A stretch of DNA of 64,000 nt from NCBI GenBank assembly GCA_001899005.1, contig MKUW01000007.1, positions 310,001 through 374,000 on the forward strand, in the 5' to 3' direction. This stretch comes from Chloroflexi bacterium 44-23 (GTDB lineage: Bacteria; Chloroflexota; Anaerolineae; Anaerolineales; Anaerolineaceae). Positions 9,026 to 18,550 of this stretch are shown here, in pieces. Numbering within the stretch: the stretch's first letter is position 1; the number at the start of each line of letters is the position of its first letter. Made by a program: the position numbers and the translations under genes. A model generated the notes under the pieces. The model had not been told where the DNA came from and ran no database searches. It saw only the letters and a program-made list of their open reading frames with translations.

Positions 9026-11449
9026 CTATTCATTTGTACGATAAAAAGTGATGTAAAGTTGGTAAAACTCAAAGATATTGGTGATATACCGTCGCGTTTC
9101 TTCATATGGGATCATCTCAAGAAATAGATCAGGATCATTGCTTGCCTGATTTTCCCATTTAAGCACGTTTCCGGGACCGGCGTTGTAAGCTGCCAGCGCG
9201 GCAAAAATATCACCTTTAAAATAATCACGCATGCGTGAGAGATAACTTGCTCCATAACGAATATTCACAGCAGGTATATACAAATCCTCAGCAGAATAGT
9301 TTTCTGGCCAGCCAAGGTAGCCGAAAATCTCATCGCCAGTTACCGGCATAATTTGCATGACCCCCCTTGCGCCTGCTGATGATGCTACAAAACCTTCAAA
9401 AAATGATTCCTGGCGCATCAGACTCAACAGGAGCAAAGGATCAAGATTATAGCGGGCAGCATTTTCAGCTACAATTTCCTGATAATAATCTCCGAAGCGA
9501 ACATGGTTGAACCAGAGGGGCGCATTTAATGTATCAAGATCACTCATATTAGCCAATTCTAGGATTTGACGGCTGCCATATATTGCAGAGCGATAGAGGC
9601 CAATTTCTCTAAAATAATTTGTCAAGCGAAAGAGATTGATGGGATCCTGGCTGAATGTATCTCTGACGCTTTCAAATTTCGTACGGGCTACTTGATAAAG
9701 CCCCAAATCCCAGAGGGCAACGGCTTGAACAAAGGTATTATTTTCTTTTAATTCCGCTAATGTTATAAAATTTGTATCCGCCGGAAGAGAAAATGTTTTT
9801 TGCATCCAGATTTCAGCAATAAATCGTTCCTGATCAAAATTTATGGCAAAGTTAACTGAAGCAGGGATTGAATAAGGTGCCTGGTCCTCCATTAATTGCT
9901 TGGCACGCTCGGAATAATAACCGGTTGGATCTGCCTCAGAAGCCTGTCTCCAGGAGGTATTTGCATTTTCCAAATCCCCAAGGCCTTTGTAAGTTTTTCC
10001 TATCCATAAATTTGCTGCTGCGGTTATTGTGGGGTTGCCGCCAAAAAGTAAGATGCGTTGAAAACTTTCCAAAGCTTGCGGAAAGTTATTCAAGCGATAA
10101 AGCGTAATTCCGCTTAAATATAAACCTCGCGATGAAATTTCTGCCTGGGGATATTGATCAATCATTCCCGACCAGGTAGCCGCGGCTTCACTTAAATAGC
10201 CGCCACGCTCATAAATGCGACCTGCGTCAAATAATGCCTGCGGAGCACTTTCACTCGAGGGGTTTTCCTTGACAAACGAAATCAATGTCTGGGCACCGGC
10301 ACGATAATCGTCTAGATATGCCCATTGTGTATAAGCAATATCCTCCCAGGCATCTACATAAAATCGGTCAGCAGGGTGATCTTTGATTAATACGCGCCAT
10401 TCTTGTATTGCTTCCAAAGGCTGATCTATGGCTTGGTATGCGAGTGCTTTAAAATAATGAGCAGAACCGTTATGTTGCGGGTTTGCATTCAAGTACCGGT
10501 TAAATGCATCAATGGCCAAACCATATTTTTGGGCATAGTAATCAACCAACCCGCGATAGAATTCATCCACTTTGATGCCCTCATTTACCAGAGTGACCAG
10601 CCCGGAATAAGTGTCATAAGACTTGGGATAATTTTCTACTGATTCCTGAAAACGAGCATACGCCTGCTCGGGAAGTCCCAACATTAAATATGATTGACCT
10701 GCCAAAAAATTCATCTGGGCACGCGTATAATCATTGCTGCTGGTGTCATGTACTTCCATAAAGATGCGGACAGCATTCGTATAATCAGCTTCAAGAACAT
10801 ACATTTGACCCAGTTTGATTTTGGCGGAAACCTGATTATCAGCCGTGCTATCGCCAGCAACAGCAGCATACATCAAGATGGCATTATTGATGTCACCCGC
10901 TTTTACATAAGCATCCCCCGCTAACTCGTACATGAACGCATCCAGTATCCCTGGGTTGAGATCGATATAGTTTTGGTAAGCCAGCGCTGCTTTGCCGAAT
11001 TGATTCATTTCCAGAAAACATTGGCCTAGAAAGTAAGAAGCGTTTGAACGTAGATTGTTTTTAATTGAGTCACTGTTTACTACACTTTCCAATATTGGAA
11101 TCGCATTTTTGCAGAGATTATTGGCAATCTTGATGCGGGCAAGGTAAATATTCGCTGAGGCGATCAAGTTCTCATCGGTGGCATTATTCTTAACTTCTTC
11201 AAATTCCAGTCTGGCTTTTTCCAATTCTCCGCTGAAAATGTAATAGGCACCATTATCTATTCTTGTGACCGGCAGAGGAGTTGGTGTTGCTGTTGGCTCA
11301 GGAGTAGCAGTCATTACCTCGGATGGTAAAAGTTCAGCGGAGCTCGTTTCAATTTCAACTTCAGAACCATTAGGCTTTGAACTTGTAGAACACGCACTGG
11401 CAATGATAAAAATAGCTATCAACAATGACCATAATAATTTTCGTAACAT
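9026..11449 (-). CDS. TPR-repeat lytic transglycosylase lipoprotein (Slt family)
   Basis: 807 residues. A signal peptide with lipobox ASAC at about residue 20 is followed by a Ser/Thr/Pro-rich linker (TATPEPTATPTPLP), a long superhelical TPR region from roughly 70 to 560, and a C-terminal SLT domain. The catalytic Glu is E681 in MRQESFF; GVMQIMP and AAYNAGPGNV complete the goose-type lysozyme fold. It should cleave the MurNAc-GlcNAc bond of peptidoglycan with 1,6-anhydro product formation, at the outer face of the membrane. The TPR plus SLT order resembles Slt70, although the tail is lipid-anchored here. Its start region faces the PfkB kinase gene. Confidence 0.93.
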   Translation of the reverse strand: MLRKLLWSLLIAIFIIASACSTSSKPNGSEVEIETSSAELLPSEVMTATPEPTATPTPLPVTRIDNGAYYIFSGELEKARLEFEEVKNNATDENLIASANIYLARIKIANNLCKNAIPILESVVNSDSIKNNLRSNASYFLGQCFLEMNQFGKAALAYQNYIDLNPGILDAFMYELAGDAYVKAGDINNAILMYAAVAGDSTADNQVSAKIKLGQMYVLEADYTNAVRIFMEVHDTSSNDYTRAQMNFLAGQSYLMLGLPEQAYARFQESVENYPKSYDTYSGLVTLVNEGIKVDEFYRGLVDYYAQKYGLAIDAFNRYLNANPQHNGSAHYFKALAYQAIDQPLEAIQEWRVLIKDHPADRFYVDAWEDIAYTQWAYLDDYRAGAQTLISFVKENPSSESAPQALFDAGRIYERGGYLSEAAATWSGMIDQYPQAEISSRGLYLSGITLYRLNNFPQALESFQRILLFGGNPTITAAANLWIGKTYKGLGDLENANTSWRQASEADPTGYYSERAKQLMEDQAPYSIPASVNFAINFDQERFIAEIWMQKTFSLPADTNFITLAELKENNTFVQAVALWDLGLYQVARTKFESVRDTFSQDPINLFRLTNYFREIGLYRSAIYGSRQILELANMSDLDTLNAPLWFNHVRFGDYYQEIVAENAARYNLDPLLLLSLMRQESFFEGFVASSAGARGVMQIMPVTGDEIFGYLGWPENYSAEDLYIPAVNIRYGASYLSRMRDYFKGDIFAALAAYNAGPGNVLKWENQASNDPDLFLEMIPYEETRRYITNIFEFYQLYITFYRTNE

Positions 11450-11611
11450 AGATTAGTTTCCGTTTTTTATAGTCTATTGTATCAAGAAACAGATAGGGTG
11501 GAAATTCCAACGAAAAACCACCCAATTATTCCCAATTCAGGATCAACATTATCGAATTATTCCCCGGGGTCTATTTCTGGTTGCTCTTACCCGAACTTTA
11601 CAAAGATGATT

Positions 11612-11640
11612 TTGCATGTTAAACTTCAAATTGTTAATTA
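11612..11640 (+). promoter_or_regulatory. Predicted promoter of the pfkB-ahcY operon
   Basis: TTGCAT and TAATTA are separated by exactly 17 bases. Transcription would begin close to the hairpin that starts at 11642. Confidence 0.45.
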
Positions 11641-11641
11641 C

Positions 11642-11668
11642 AACGCTCTCCGCTCGAGGGCGTTTTTT
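11642..11668 (+). terminator. Terminator-like hairpin in the leader of the PfkB kinase gene
   Basis: AACGCTCTC and GAGGGCGTT form a 9-bp stem with one G-U pair and a 5-base loop, followed by a run of six T. It lies 42 bases before the kinase start and no plus-strand gene precedes it, so it may be an attenuator rather than a gene-end terminator. Confidence 0.7.
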
Positions 11669-11710
11669 GTGCGATTTTTGAGCAGTTTTTGGATCGTACA
11701 GGGAGAAAAG

Positions 11711-12664
11711 ATGACAATCGTTTGCACGGGCTCAATCGCTTATGATTACTTAATGAAGTTTCCTGGATTATTCAAAGAGCATATTTTGCCAGAAAATATT
11801 GAATCACTTAGTCTTTCCTTCCTGGTTGAATCACTGGTCCGGTTGCGGGGTGGAATTGCTCCAAATATTGCTTATACCCTTGCTTTATTGGGAGAAAAGC
11901 TACCGATTGTGTTCGCCACGGTAGGAGAAGATTTTTATGATTACGGGCAATGGTTAGCTGTAAAAGGTGTAGATATCAGTTATATCAAGGTCATTGCAGG
12001 CGAGTTTACTGCCTCATTCTTTGCAAATACCGATCTCGCCAATTCGCAGATTGCCAGTTTTTATCCGGGAGCAATGGCTTGTGCCAGCGAATATTCACTG
12101 ACTGAATTAAAAATTAGACCAGATCTTGTGGTAATTTCTCCAAATGACCCGCAAGCCATGATTAATTATGTCGAAGAGTGCATTGACAGTGACATTCCTT
12201 ATTTTTATGATCCCAGCCAGCAGATCGTAAGAATGGATGGTGCTGACATTCGCCGCGGTGTTGAGAATGCATACTCATTGTTTGTAAATGAGTATGAATA
12301 CAAGCTTTTGCTCAAACATACCGGTTTGTCCGAAGATCAAATACGTTCATTGGTCAAGTTTACAGTGGTGACTTGTGGTGAAAAGGGATCCATTATTTAT
12401 ATGGATAATGAGATTATTGAAGTCCCATGTGCGGTAGTACAATCAATTGTCGACCCCACCGGTGTCGGAGATGCCTATCGCGGAGGTTTTATTCGAGGAT
12501 TCCTTCTCGGGTTTGATTTAGCTTCTTGCGGAAGAATGGGCGCGGTAGCAGCCGCTTATTGCCTGGAAGAAAAAGGAACTCAAGCTCATACCTATACGAT
12601 TGCGGAATTTACTGAGAGATACCAACAAAACTTCGGTATTGCCCTAAACATAAAAGAACAATAA
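11711..12664 (+). CDS. PfkB-family carbohydrate/nucleoside kinase, possibly adenosine kinase
   Basis: 317 residues from the ATG at 11711, which follows GGGAGAAAAG; a longer frame to 11477 passes through the leader hairpin and is rejected. The ribokinase-like fold is shown by TVGEDFYDYGQWL and the C-terminal signature DPTGVGDAYRGGF with the catalytic Asp in the GxGD motif. It phosphorylates a sugar or nucleoside hydroxyl with ATP. The gene directly precedes ahcY, whose products are adenosine and homocysteine, so removal of adenosine by phosphorylation is an attractive role. This substrate is inferred from context only; ribokinase or another sugar kinase cannot be excluded. Confidence 0.85.
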   Translation: MTIVCTGSIAYDYLMKFPGLFKEHILPENIESLSLSFLVESLVRLRGGIAPNIAYTLALLGEKLPIVFATVGEDFYDYGQWLAVKGVDISYIKVIAGEFTASFFANTDLANSQIASFYPGAMACASEYSLTELKIRPDLVVISPNDPQAMINYVEECIDSDIPYFYDPSQQIVRMDGADIRRGVENAYSLFVNEYEYKLLLKHTGLSEDQIRSLVKFTVVTCGEKGSIIYMDNEIIEVPCAVVQSIVDPTGVGDAYRGGFIRGFLLGFDLASCGRMGAVAAAYCLEEKGTQAHTYTIAEFTERYQQNFGIALNIKEQ

Positions 12665-12697
12665 CGATAGAAGCAATTTAAAAAATCAATAAATTGA

Positions 12698-13987
<1,290 letters not shown>

Positions 13988-14008
13988 ACCTTATCGTAAC
14001 ATTAAGAA

Positions 14009-14043
14009 AATGCCATCACGTACTATTCGCATGTGGTGGCATT
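14009..14043 (+). terminator. Hairpin terminator after ahcY
   Basis: AATGCCATCAC pairs with GTGGTGGCATT (11 bp, one G-U) about 20 bases past the stop codon. The T-run behind it is weak (ATCCTTTAAATTT). Confidence 0.6.
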
Positions 14044-14075
14044 ATCCTTTAAATTTCTGCGAGCGAAAAATTCGA

Positions 14076-14780
14076 ATGAGAAAAGCCATACTTTTCATAA
14101 CTTTTTTCCTGGTTATTTCTGCATGTGCTGTTAAACCTGAAAGCAAGGCGTCAGAAATCATTGTACAAACAAAAGCAACCATTTTGCCCTCCAAGACAGT
14201 TTTCATAAACTCAGAAGAGCCCAAAAAAGAACCAAGTCACCCAACTGTTACGCACTTTATCACGCCATCTCCATCTCAAACCGCGACGATAATCCCTACT
14301 GCGGAATTTGATTTTACAAAAACACGAATATTTGGGACGGAGAATCGTGGATCTTCTTTTCTGGTTATCTTCGAAATTCCCGGATTAGATCGTAATTATC
14401 GTGTGTCTATAAATGGTAGTGATTATCAGTGTGAATTTGAAAAAGATGTTGCTGATAAACTTTTTTGTAATGGAGACAAATTACGAGCCAATGAGTATGT
14501 GAAGGTCATGTTATTCGACTTGAATGAATCACAGGAATCGACTGGTAAGGCATTGTATGAATCAGAATTATTTGTAGCAGAACCATATAAAACTCCACTG
14601 CCTTTAGGAGACCCGGCAACCTGGTGCCCGCAAAGAGGACAAAACGTATATTGTGAGACAGAGCACCGTGTGGAAGATGACGAAGAATGCTGGGTAAGTA
14701 CCTGTGTTGATGCATGCGGTTATTATTACAGTTACCACACATGCAAGTTACCGCCGGGCGGCAATTTTCTTACGCCCTAA
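14076..14780 (+). CDS. Lipoprotein of unknown function with a Cys-rich C-terminus
   Basis: 234 residues from the ATG at 14076; an upstream start at 14010 would place the ahcY terminator inside the gene. A short signal peptide ends in lipobox ISAC, followed by about 60 low-complexity Ser/Thr/Pro/Lys residues. The central part from about 80 to 170 looks like a small beta domain. The last 45 residues carry seven cysteines and aromatic residues (WCPQRGQNVYC, CWVSTCVDACGYYY), suggesting disulfides outside the membrane. I do not recognise the family. It is separated from ahcY by a terminator and converges on the next lipoprotein gene. Confidence 0.75.
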   Translation: MRKAILFITFFLVISACAVKPESKASEIIVQTKATILPSKTVFINSEEPKKEPSHPTVTHFITPSPSQTATIIPTAEFDFTKTRIFGTENRGSSFLVIFEIPGLDRNYRVSINGSDYQCEFEKDVADKLFCNGDKLRANEYVKVMLFDLNESQESTGKALYESELFVAEPYKTPLPLGDPATWCPQRGQNVYCETEHRVEDDEECWVSTCVDACGYYYSYHTCKLPPGGNFLTP

Positions 14781-14789
14781 ACAAATCGC

Positions 14790-15335
14790 TTAATTTGCCA
14801 CGACGATATCAATATAAAAAATATCCCCAAAAGCCTCGCCATCCGGGTTATATGCCTGCCAGGCACTGCGATAACTGCCGCTTTCCTTGGGAGATAAAAA
14901 TTCAATTTGAATCGATGTGGTTGTATTACTGCGGGCCGGGAAAAGATTGAGCGGTGAGGTGACTCCCATATCCGTTCCACCAACTAATTTAATTGTGTAT
15001 CCTTTGCCCCAATTACAAGTGCCTGAATTCTGAACTTCCCAGCGTTTATCGATGGAAGCCCCGGGTTGGACCGTTGTTCCGTCGGGAACCGTCTCATCCT
15101 TTATAAAAGTGAGCGAATCCTTGCATTGTGCCACTGAAGTTTGCGTTGCCATCTGATTAGCTGATAAAGTTGGGATCAATGTTGGGGTTGGAATTGTGAG
15201 CGTAGGAGGTACGAAAGCTGGTACGTCGCTCAAGATCGGATCTGCCTGTAAGCTTCGGAAACATCCCGAAAGTACGACGACCAAACCTAATGAAAAAAAG
15301 ACGATCAATTTTCGTGTAATGTTCATATTCTTCAT
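14790..15335 (-). CDS. Lipoprotein with an NBR1-type Ig-like domain
   Basis: 181 residues. The signal peptide ends in lipobox LSGC; a Pro/Thr-rich linker leads to one Ig-like beta-sandwich from about residue 80 to the end. The core (KRWEVQNSGTCNWGKGY, a Val/Leu-rich strand, SYRSAWQAYNPDGEAFGD) follows the NBR1 central domain pattern with the typical WxxxNxGxCxW and WQ motifs. In bacteria these occur as surface lipoproteins, but their ligands are not generally known. The gene lies just downstream of recA on the same strand, separated by a hairpin. Two in-frame ATGs (15335, 15326) compete and neither has a clear ribosome binding site. Confidence 0.85.
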   Translation of the reverse strand: MKNMNITRKLIVFFSLGLVVVLSGCFRSLQADPILSDVPAFVPPTLTIPTPTLIPTLSANQMATQTSVAQCKDSLTFIKDETVPDGTTVQPGASIDKRWEVQNSGTCNWGKGYTIKLVGGTDMGVTSPLNLFPARSNTTTSIQIEFLSPKESGSYRSAWQAYNPDGEAFGDIFYIDIVVAN

Positions 15336-15343
15336 TAAACCAC

Positions 15344-15371
15344 AAAGACCAGGAAATTACTCCTGGTCTTT
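15344..15371 (-). terminator. Hairpin between recA and the NBR1-type lipoprotein gene
   Basis: AAAGACCAGGA and TCCTGGTCTTT are perfectly complementary (11 bp) around a 6-base loop, 10 bases after the recA stop. The T-run on the minus strand is short, so read-through into the lipoprotein gene is likely. Confidence 0.75.
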
Positions 15372-15380
15372 ACTATCAAT

Positions 15381-16472
15381 TTAGATTTCGTCTTCGCTAT
15401 ATGAGTCATCATCATTGCCATTGGCACCAAATACAAGCCCTTGCATTGCCTGCTCGCGGATAGCGGTCTCAATTTCGCCTGCCAGATCCTTATTTTGCCG
15501 TAAATACTCCTTTGCATTCTCGCGGCCTTGACCAAGGCGTATATCACCATAAGAATAGAAGGCTCCGCGTTTGGTGATGATCTCCAATTGTGTTCCCAGA
15601 TCAAGAATATCACCGGATGTTGATATGCCTTCATTATACATAATGTCGAATTCGGCAGTTTTAAAAGGAGCAGCCACCTTATTCTTAACCACGCGCACGC
15701 GCACGCGGTTGCCAATGATTTCAGAACCTACTTTAATAGATTGGATTCGACGAATATCAAGTCGAACAGAAGCATAGAATTTGAGGGCCATGCCTCCGGT
15801 AGTAGTTTCTGGATTACCAAACATAACCCCAATTTTTTGGCGTAACTGATTGGTAAAAATAACTGCGGTTTTGGTTTGATTTATGGCACCGGATAACTTT
15901 CGCAAAGCCTGAGACATGAGGCGTGCCTGCATACCCATGGTGGCATCTCCCATATCACCCTCAATTTCATTCTTGGGAACCAATGCAGCAACTGAATCGA
16001 TCAAGACCAGGTCAACTGCACCAGATTTGACCAGGGTTTCTGTAATTTCAAGTGCCTGTTCACCCGTATCGGGCTGTGAAATAAGCAGATTTTCAATGTC
16101 AACACCCAGGCGGGATGCATAAACCGGATCCAAGGCATGCTCCATGTCGATGTAGGCTGCCAGGCCTCCCATTTTTTGAATTTCAGCAACCAGGTGAAGA
16201 CAAAGAGTAGTTTTTCCTGAAGATTCAGGCCCGTAAATTTCTGTGATGCGAGCTCGGGGAAGGCCGCCAACGCCCAATGCGATGTCCAATGATAATGAAC
16301 CTGTTGGGATTACTTCCACTTCCATATGTTTGGCTTCCCCCATTCGCATAATGGAACCTTCACCGTATCGTTTCACAATCTCACCAAGTGCTTTATCCAG
16401 AACTGCCTTGCGTGCTTCGCTCATTTCGGGTGTATTGCCCAGGGGTGAATCGGATGATTTTTTGCGAACCAT
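15381..16472 (-). CDS. recA: Recombinase A
   Basis: 363 residues. RecA forms filaments on single-stranded DNA, drives strand exchange, and stimulates LexA self-cleavage. Walker A GPESSGKT is at 81-88; the ATPase and DNA-binding loops are seen in [19 protein letters not shown] and in the loop-2 region [23 protein letters not shown]. The acidic C-terminal tail ends in [10 protein letters not shown] as in most RecA. The start ATG follows AAGGAGTTACTAC. A consensus promoter with a possible SOS operator lies about 120 bases upstream and the leader contains a stable hairpin. It stands alone without recX; a lipoprotein gene follows. Confidence 0.98.
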   Translation of the reverse strand: MVRKKSSDSPLGNTPEMSEARKAVLDKALGEIVKRYGEGSIMRMGEAKHMEVEVIPTGSLSLDIALGVGGLPRARITEIYGPESSGKTTLCLHLVAEIQKMGGLAAYIDMEHALDPVYASRLGVDIENLLISQPDTGEQALEITETLVKSGAVDLVLIDSVAALVPKNEIEGDMGDATMGMQARLMSQALRKLSGAINQTKTAVIFTNQLRQKIGVMFGNPETTTGGMALKFYASVRLDIRRIQSIKVGSEIIGNRVRVRVVKNKVAAPFKTAEFDIMYNEGISTSGDILDLGTQLEIITKRGAFYSYGDIRLGQGRENAKEYLRQNKDLAGEIETAIREQAMQGLVFGANGNDDDSYSEDEI

Positions 16473-16511
16473 GTAGTAACTCCTTATCTCCTATTTGGTG
16501 GTGCCGGCGTC

Positions 16512-16549
16512 CTTGCCGTAACTGGAATTTAAGCCCAGTTTACTGCAAG
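16512..16549 (-). other. Stable hairpin in the recA leader
   Basis: CTTGCCGTAACTGG and CCAGTTTACTGCAAG (plus strand) form a stem of about 13 bp with two single-base irregularities and a 9-base loop. It sits about 40 bases before the recA start and has no T-run. Confidence 0.55.
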
Positions 16550-16601
16550 CTAAATGAATTATATATAAAAATTTAAAAATATCAACGAGAACTACTCAAT
16601 A

Positions 16602-16630
16602 ATTTTATAGCACAAATGTTCAATTGTCAA
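16602..16630 (-). promoter_or_regulatory. recA promoter with a LexA-box-like element in the spacer
   Basis: On the minus strand TTGACA is followed after exactly 17 bases by TAAAAT, a near-consensus sigma-70 promoter. Within the spacer lies GAACATTTGTGC (16610-16621), one base off the GAAC-N4-GTTC SOS box. LexA control is inferred. Confidence 0.7.
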
Positions 16631-16779
16631 GCTTTTACAAAACAGAGTTTTAACCGTTTGAATATGGCTTCTACCCTTTTGGATTCTCTTGTAGGATCAT
16701 AGATAACAACAATTATGGGCAAAATCCATCCGGAACCAGCCAATTAACAGCATTAAATAAGGGTTCAAACATGAATAGC

Positions 16780-16809
16780 TTGACTTTTACCCATAGTTTC
16801 TGCTAAACT
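16780..16809 (+). promoter_or_regulatory. Predicted promoter of the glnA leader
   Basis: TTGACT and TAAACT are 18 bases apart; the -10 is preceded by TGC, giving an extended -10 element. It lies about 360 bases before the glnA start. Confidence 0.6.
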
Positions 16810-17046
16810 CTCTACCAGATAATTAACAATTTGATATTGGAGATCCAGCGGCTGAATCTCATGTTGATGAGATTACGAGGTGGAGGTTCTTCTCTGCGAA
16901 GAGAATGTTAACTTTGTGGTTACCCACGAAGAAAAATCGAATGATCAGCGGATGCCTCCGAAGCCATTTCACAGGCTTCTCTCTCCCTTCCGAAAAAATG
17001 TGACCCGAAAATCATTTGGCGACAAATGTGACAAGGGCATATTGTG

Positions 17047-17079
17047 AAAACTAATTGGCATTTAATGCCTATTGGTTTT
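17047..17079 (+). terminator. Terminator-like hairpin within the glnA leader (proximal)
   Basis: AAAACTAATTGGC and GCCTATTGGTTTT form a 13-bp stem with one mismatch and one G-U pair and a 7-base loop; the stem itself ends in TTTT. Confidence 0.5.
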
Positions 17080-17115
17080 AAATTAGGGAAGGTCTGGGTG
17101 ATTGACTTTATACTG

Positions 17116-17143
17116 ACAGACATACCCACGTGTGTCTGTTTTT
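17116..17143 (+). terminator. Intrinsic terminator or attenuator 28 bases before glnA
   Basis: ACAGACATAC pairs with GTGTGTCTGT (10 bp, one G-U) around the tetraloop CCAC, followed by four further T. Its position inside the leader, just before the ribosome binding site, suggests regulated attenuation. Confidence 0.75.
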
Positions 17144-17171
17144 CGTTAACTTTTTGTTTGAGGAGATATGT

Positions 17172-18509
17172 ATGGATAAGCAAGAAATTTTGGAACGCGT
17201 GAAGGCTGATGGTGTTCAGTATGTCTCGTACCAGTTTTCAGATGTGATTGGAACAGTAAAAAGCGTGGATGCGCCGGTCCATCGCCTGGAAGAAGCGATT
17301 AATGAAGGTATCTGGTTTGATGGCTCTTCAGTGCAGGGATTTGTTCGAATCCAAGAAAGTGATATGAGACTTTCCATTGACCTCGATACGTATGCTGTTC
17401 TTCCTTTTTCACCAACAGAAAGCAAACGTGCCCGCTTTTTCTGCGAAATTTTTCATCCGGATGGACGTCCATTCGATGGTGATCCGCGCGGAACACTGAA
17501 AAGAAAGCTGGCAAGCTTACGCGAAAAAGGAATTATTGTAAATATTGGCCCTGAACCAGAATTTTTCCTGTTTCGGAAGAATGGTACAGATTATGTTCAC
17601 CCGGTGCCCCATGACGTTGGTGGTTATTTTGATTTTTCTCCTAATGATGAGGCTGTTCGTGTTCGAACAGAATTGATGACTGCTTTAACCCAGATGGGGC
17701 TGGAAGTAGAAGTTGGTCACCACGAATGCGCATTGGCACAACACGAGATCGACTTTCGCTTTGATGAGGCTCTAAAGACAGCTGACAATGTTCTAACCCT
17801 CAAATATACGGTTAAAGCCATCGCTGCCCAGCATGGTTTGGTCGCTTCCTTTATGCCCAAACCACTATACGGAGAAAATGGGTCCGGTATGCATTGTCAT
17901 CAATCACTATTTAATTTGGAAGGCAAGAATCTTTTTTACGATGATCAGGATGATTTCTTTCTTTCAGAGATGGCCTATCAATATATCGCAGGGCAACTTA
18001 AGCATGCACGCGGGATGTCTGCTGTTCTTTCACCTACAGTTAATTCGTACAAGCGGCTGGTACCAGGCTATGAAGCACCTGTCTATATTGGTTGGGCAGG
18101 GGTTAACCGCTCGGCTTTGATCAGAATTCCACGCATAGCCAGAGGAAAAGAAAATTCTGCTCGGATTGAATTGCGCTGTCCGGATCCATCCGGCAACCCG
18201 TATTTGCAATTTCAGGCGATGATCGGTGCCGGGTTGGCGGGTATGGATGAAAAGTTATCCGCACCTAAAGGTCTTAACAAAATCGATATCTATAATCTTT
18301 CTCCGGATGAAAGAGTGAATTTAGGAATTCAACAATTGCCCGGGTCCTTGCATGAAGCACTTGACGAGTTGGAAAATGATCAGGTGGTTATGGACAGTCT
18401 GGGCGAAAGCCTTGCCTCTGCATTTTTGCATGCCAAGCGAACGGAATGGGATGAATATCGTATTTTTGTTACTGATTGGGAAAAACAACGATACCTGGAA
18501 AAAGCATAG
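17172..18509 (+). CDS. glnA: Glutamine synthetase, type I
   Basis: 445 residues, the length of the GSI-alpha group. It makes glutamine from glutamate, ammonia and ATP as a cytosolic dodecamer. The start ATG at 17172 follows GAGGAGATATGT; an upstream in-frame start overlaps the terminator hairpin and is rejected. Landmarks are FDGSSVQGFVRIQESD in the beta-grasp part, GPEPEFFLF, HHECALAQHEIDFRF, NGSGMHCHQSL and NRSALIRIPR. There is no adenylylation-site segment of the long GSI-beta type, so control is more likely by feedback or a regulator, together with the long structured leader. Confidence 0.97.
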   Translation: MDKQEILERVKADGVQYVSYQFSDVIGTVKSVDAPVHRLEEAINEGIWFDGSSVQGFVRIQESDMRLSIDLDTYAVLPFSPTESKRARFFCEIFHPDGRPFDGDPRGTLKRKLASLREKGIIVNIGPEPEFFLFRKNGTDYVHPVPHDVGGYFDFSPNDEAVRVRTELMTALTQMGLEVEVGHHECALAQHEIDFRFDEALKTADNVLTLKYTVKAIAAQHGLVASFMPKPLYGENGSGMHCHQSLFNLEGKNLFYDDQDDFFLSEMAYQYIAGQLKHARGMSAVLSPTVNSYKRLVPGYEAPVYIGWAGVNRSALIRIPRIARGKENSARIELRCPDPSGNPYLQFQAMIGAGLAGMDEKLSAPKGLNKIDIYNLSPDERVNLGIQQLPGSLHEALDELENDQVVMDSLGESLASAFLHAKRTEWDEYRIFVTDWEKQRYLEKA

Positions 18510-18550
18510 ACTTGAAAAGGAAGCAACCGGTTATCACCCTGTCGCTGGCT

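Larger units (their letters stand above)
16816..17171 (+). ncRNA. Candidate structured leader RNA (or separate small RNA) upstream of glnA
   Basis: A closed multi-hairpin domain can be drawn at 16839-16959. The closing stem is GGAG/CTCC plus ATCC/GGAT, then GCTG/CAGC. Inside are three hairpins: AATCTCAT-GTTG-ATGAGATT (16855-16874), TTCTCT-GCGA-AGAGAA (16890-16905) and CTTTGTGG-TTAC-CCACGAAG (16912-16931). A further GAAGCC/GGCTTC stem follows at 16960-16979, and two terminator-like hairpins lie before the gene. I do not recognise the class; it lacks the motifs I know for the glutamine riboswitches. Whether it is a glnA regulator or an independent RNA ending at the hairpin at 17047-17079 cannot be decided from sequence. 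Confidence 0.5.

Noticed and set aside
11450..11641. SAH or SAM riboswitch upstream of the ahcY operon
   Set aside because: Only a 6-bp GGGTGG/CCACCC stem (11496-11523) is present and the conserved core motifs of these classes are not seen.
11477..11710. Longer N-terminus for the PfkB kinase (start at 11477)
   Set aside because: The extra 78 residues are not kinase-like and cover a promoter and hairpin; the ATG at 11711 has a ribosome binding site and starts directly with the conserved N-terminus.
16920..17183. 87-codon frame antisense to the glnA leader
   Set aside because: It runs through the hairpins, has no ribosome binding site and encodes no recognisable sequence; the RNA interpretation explains the region better.
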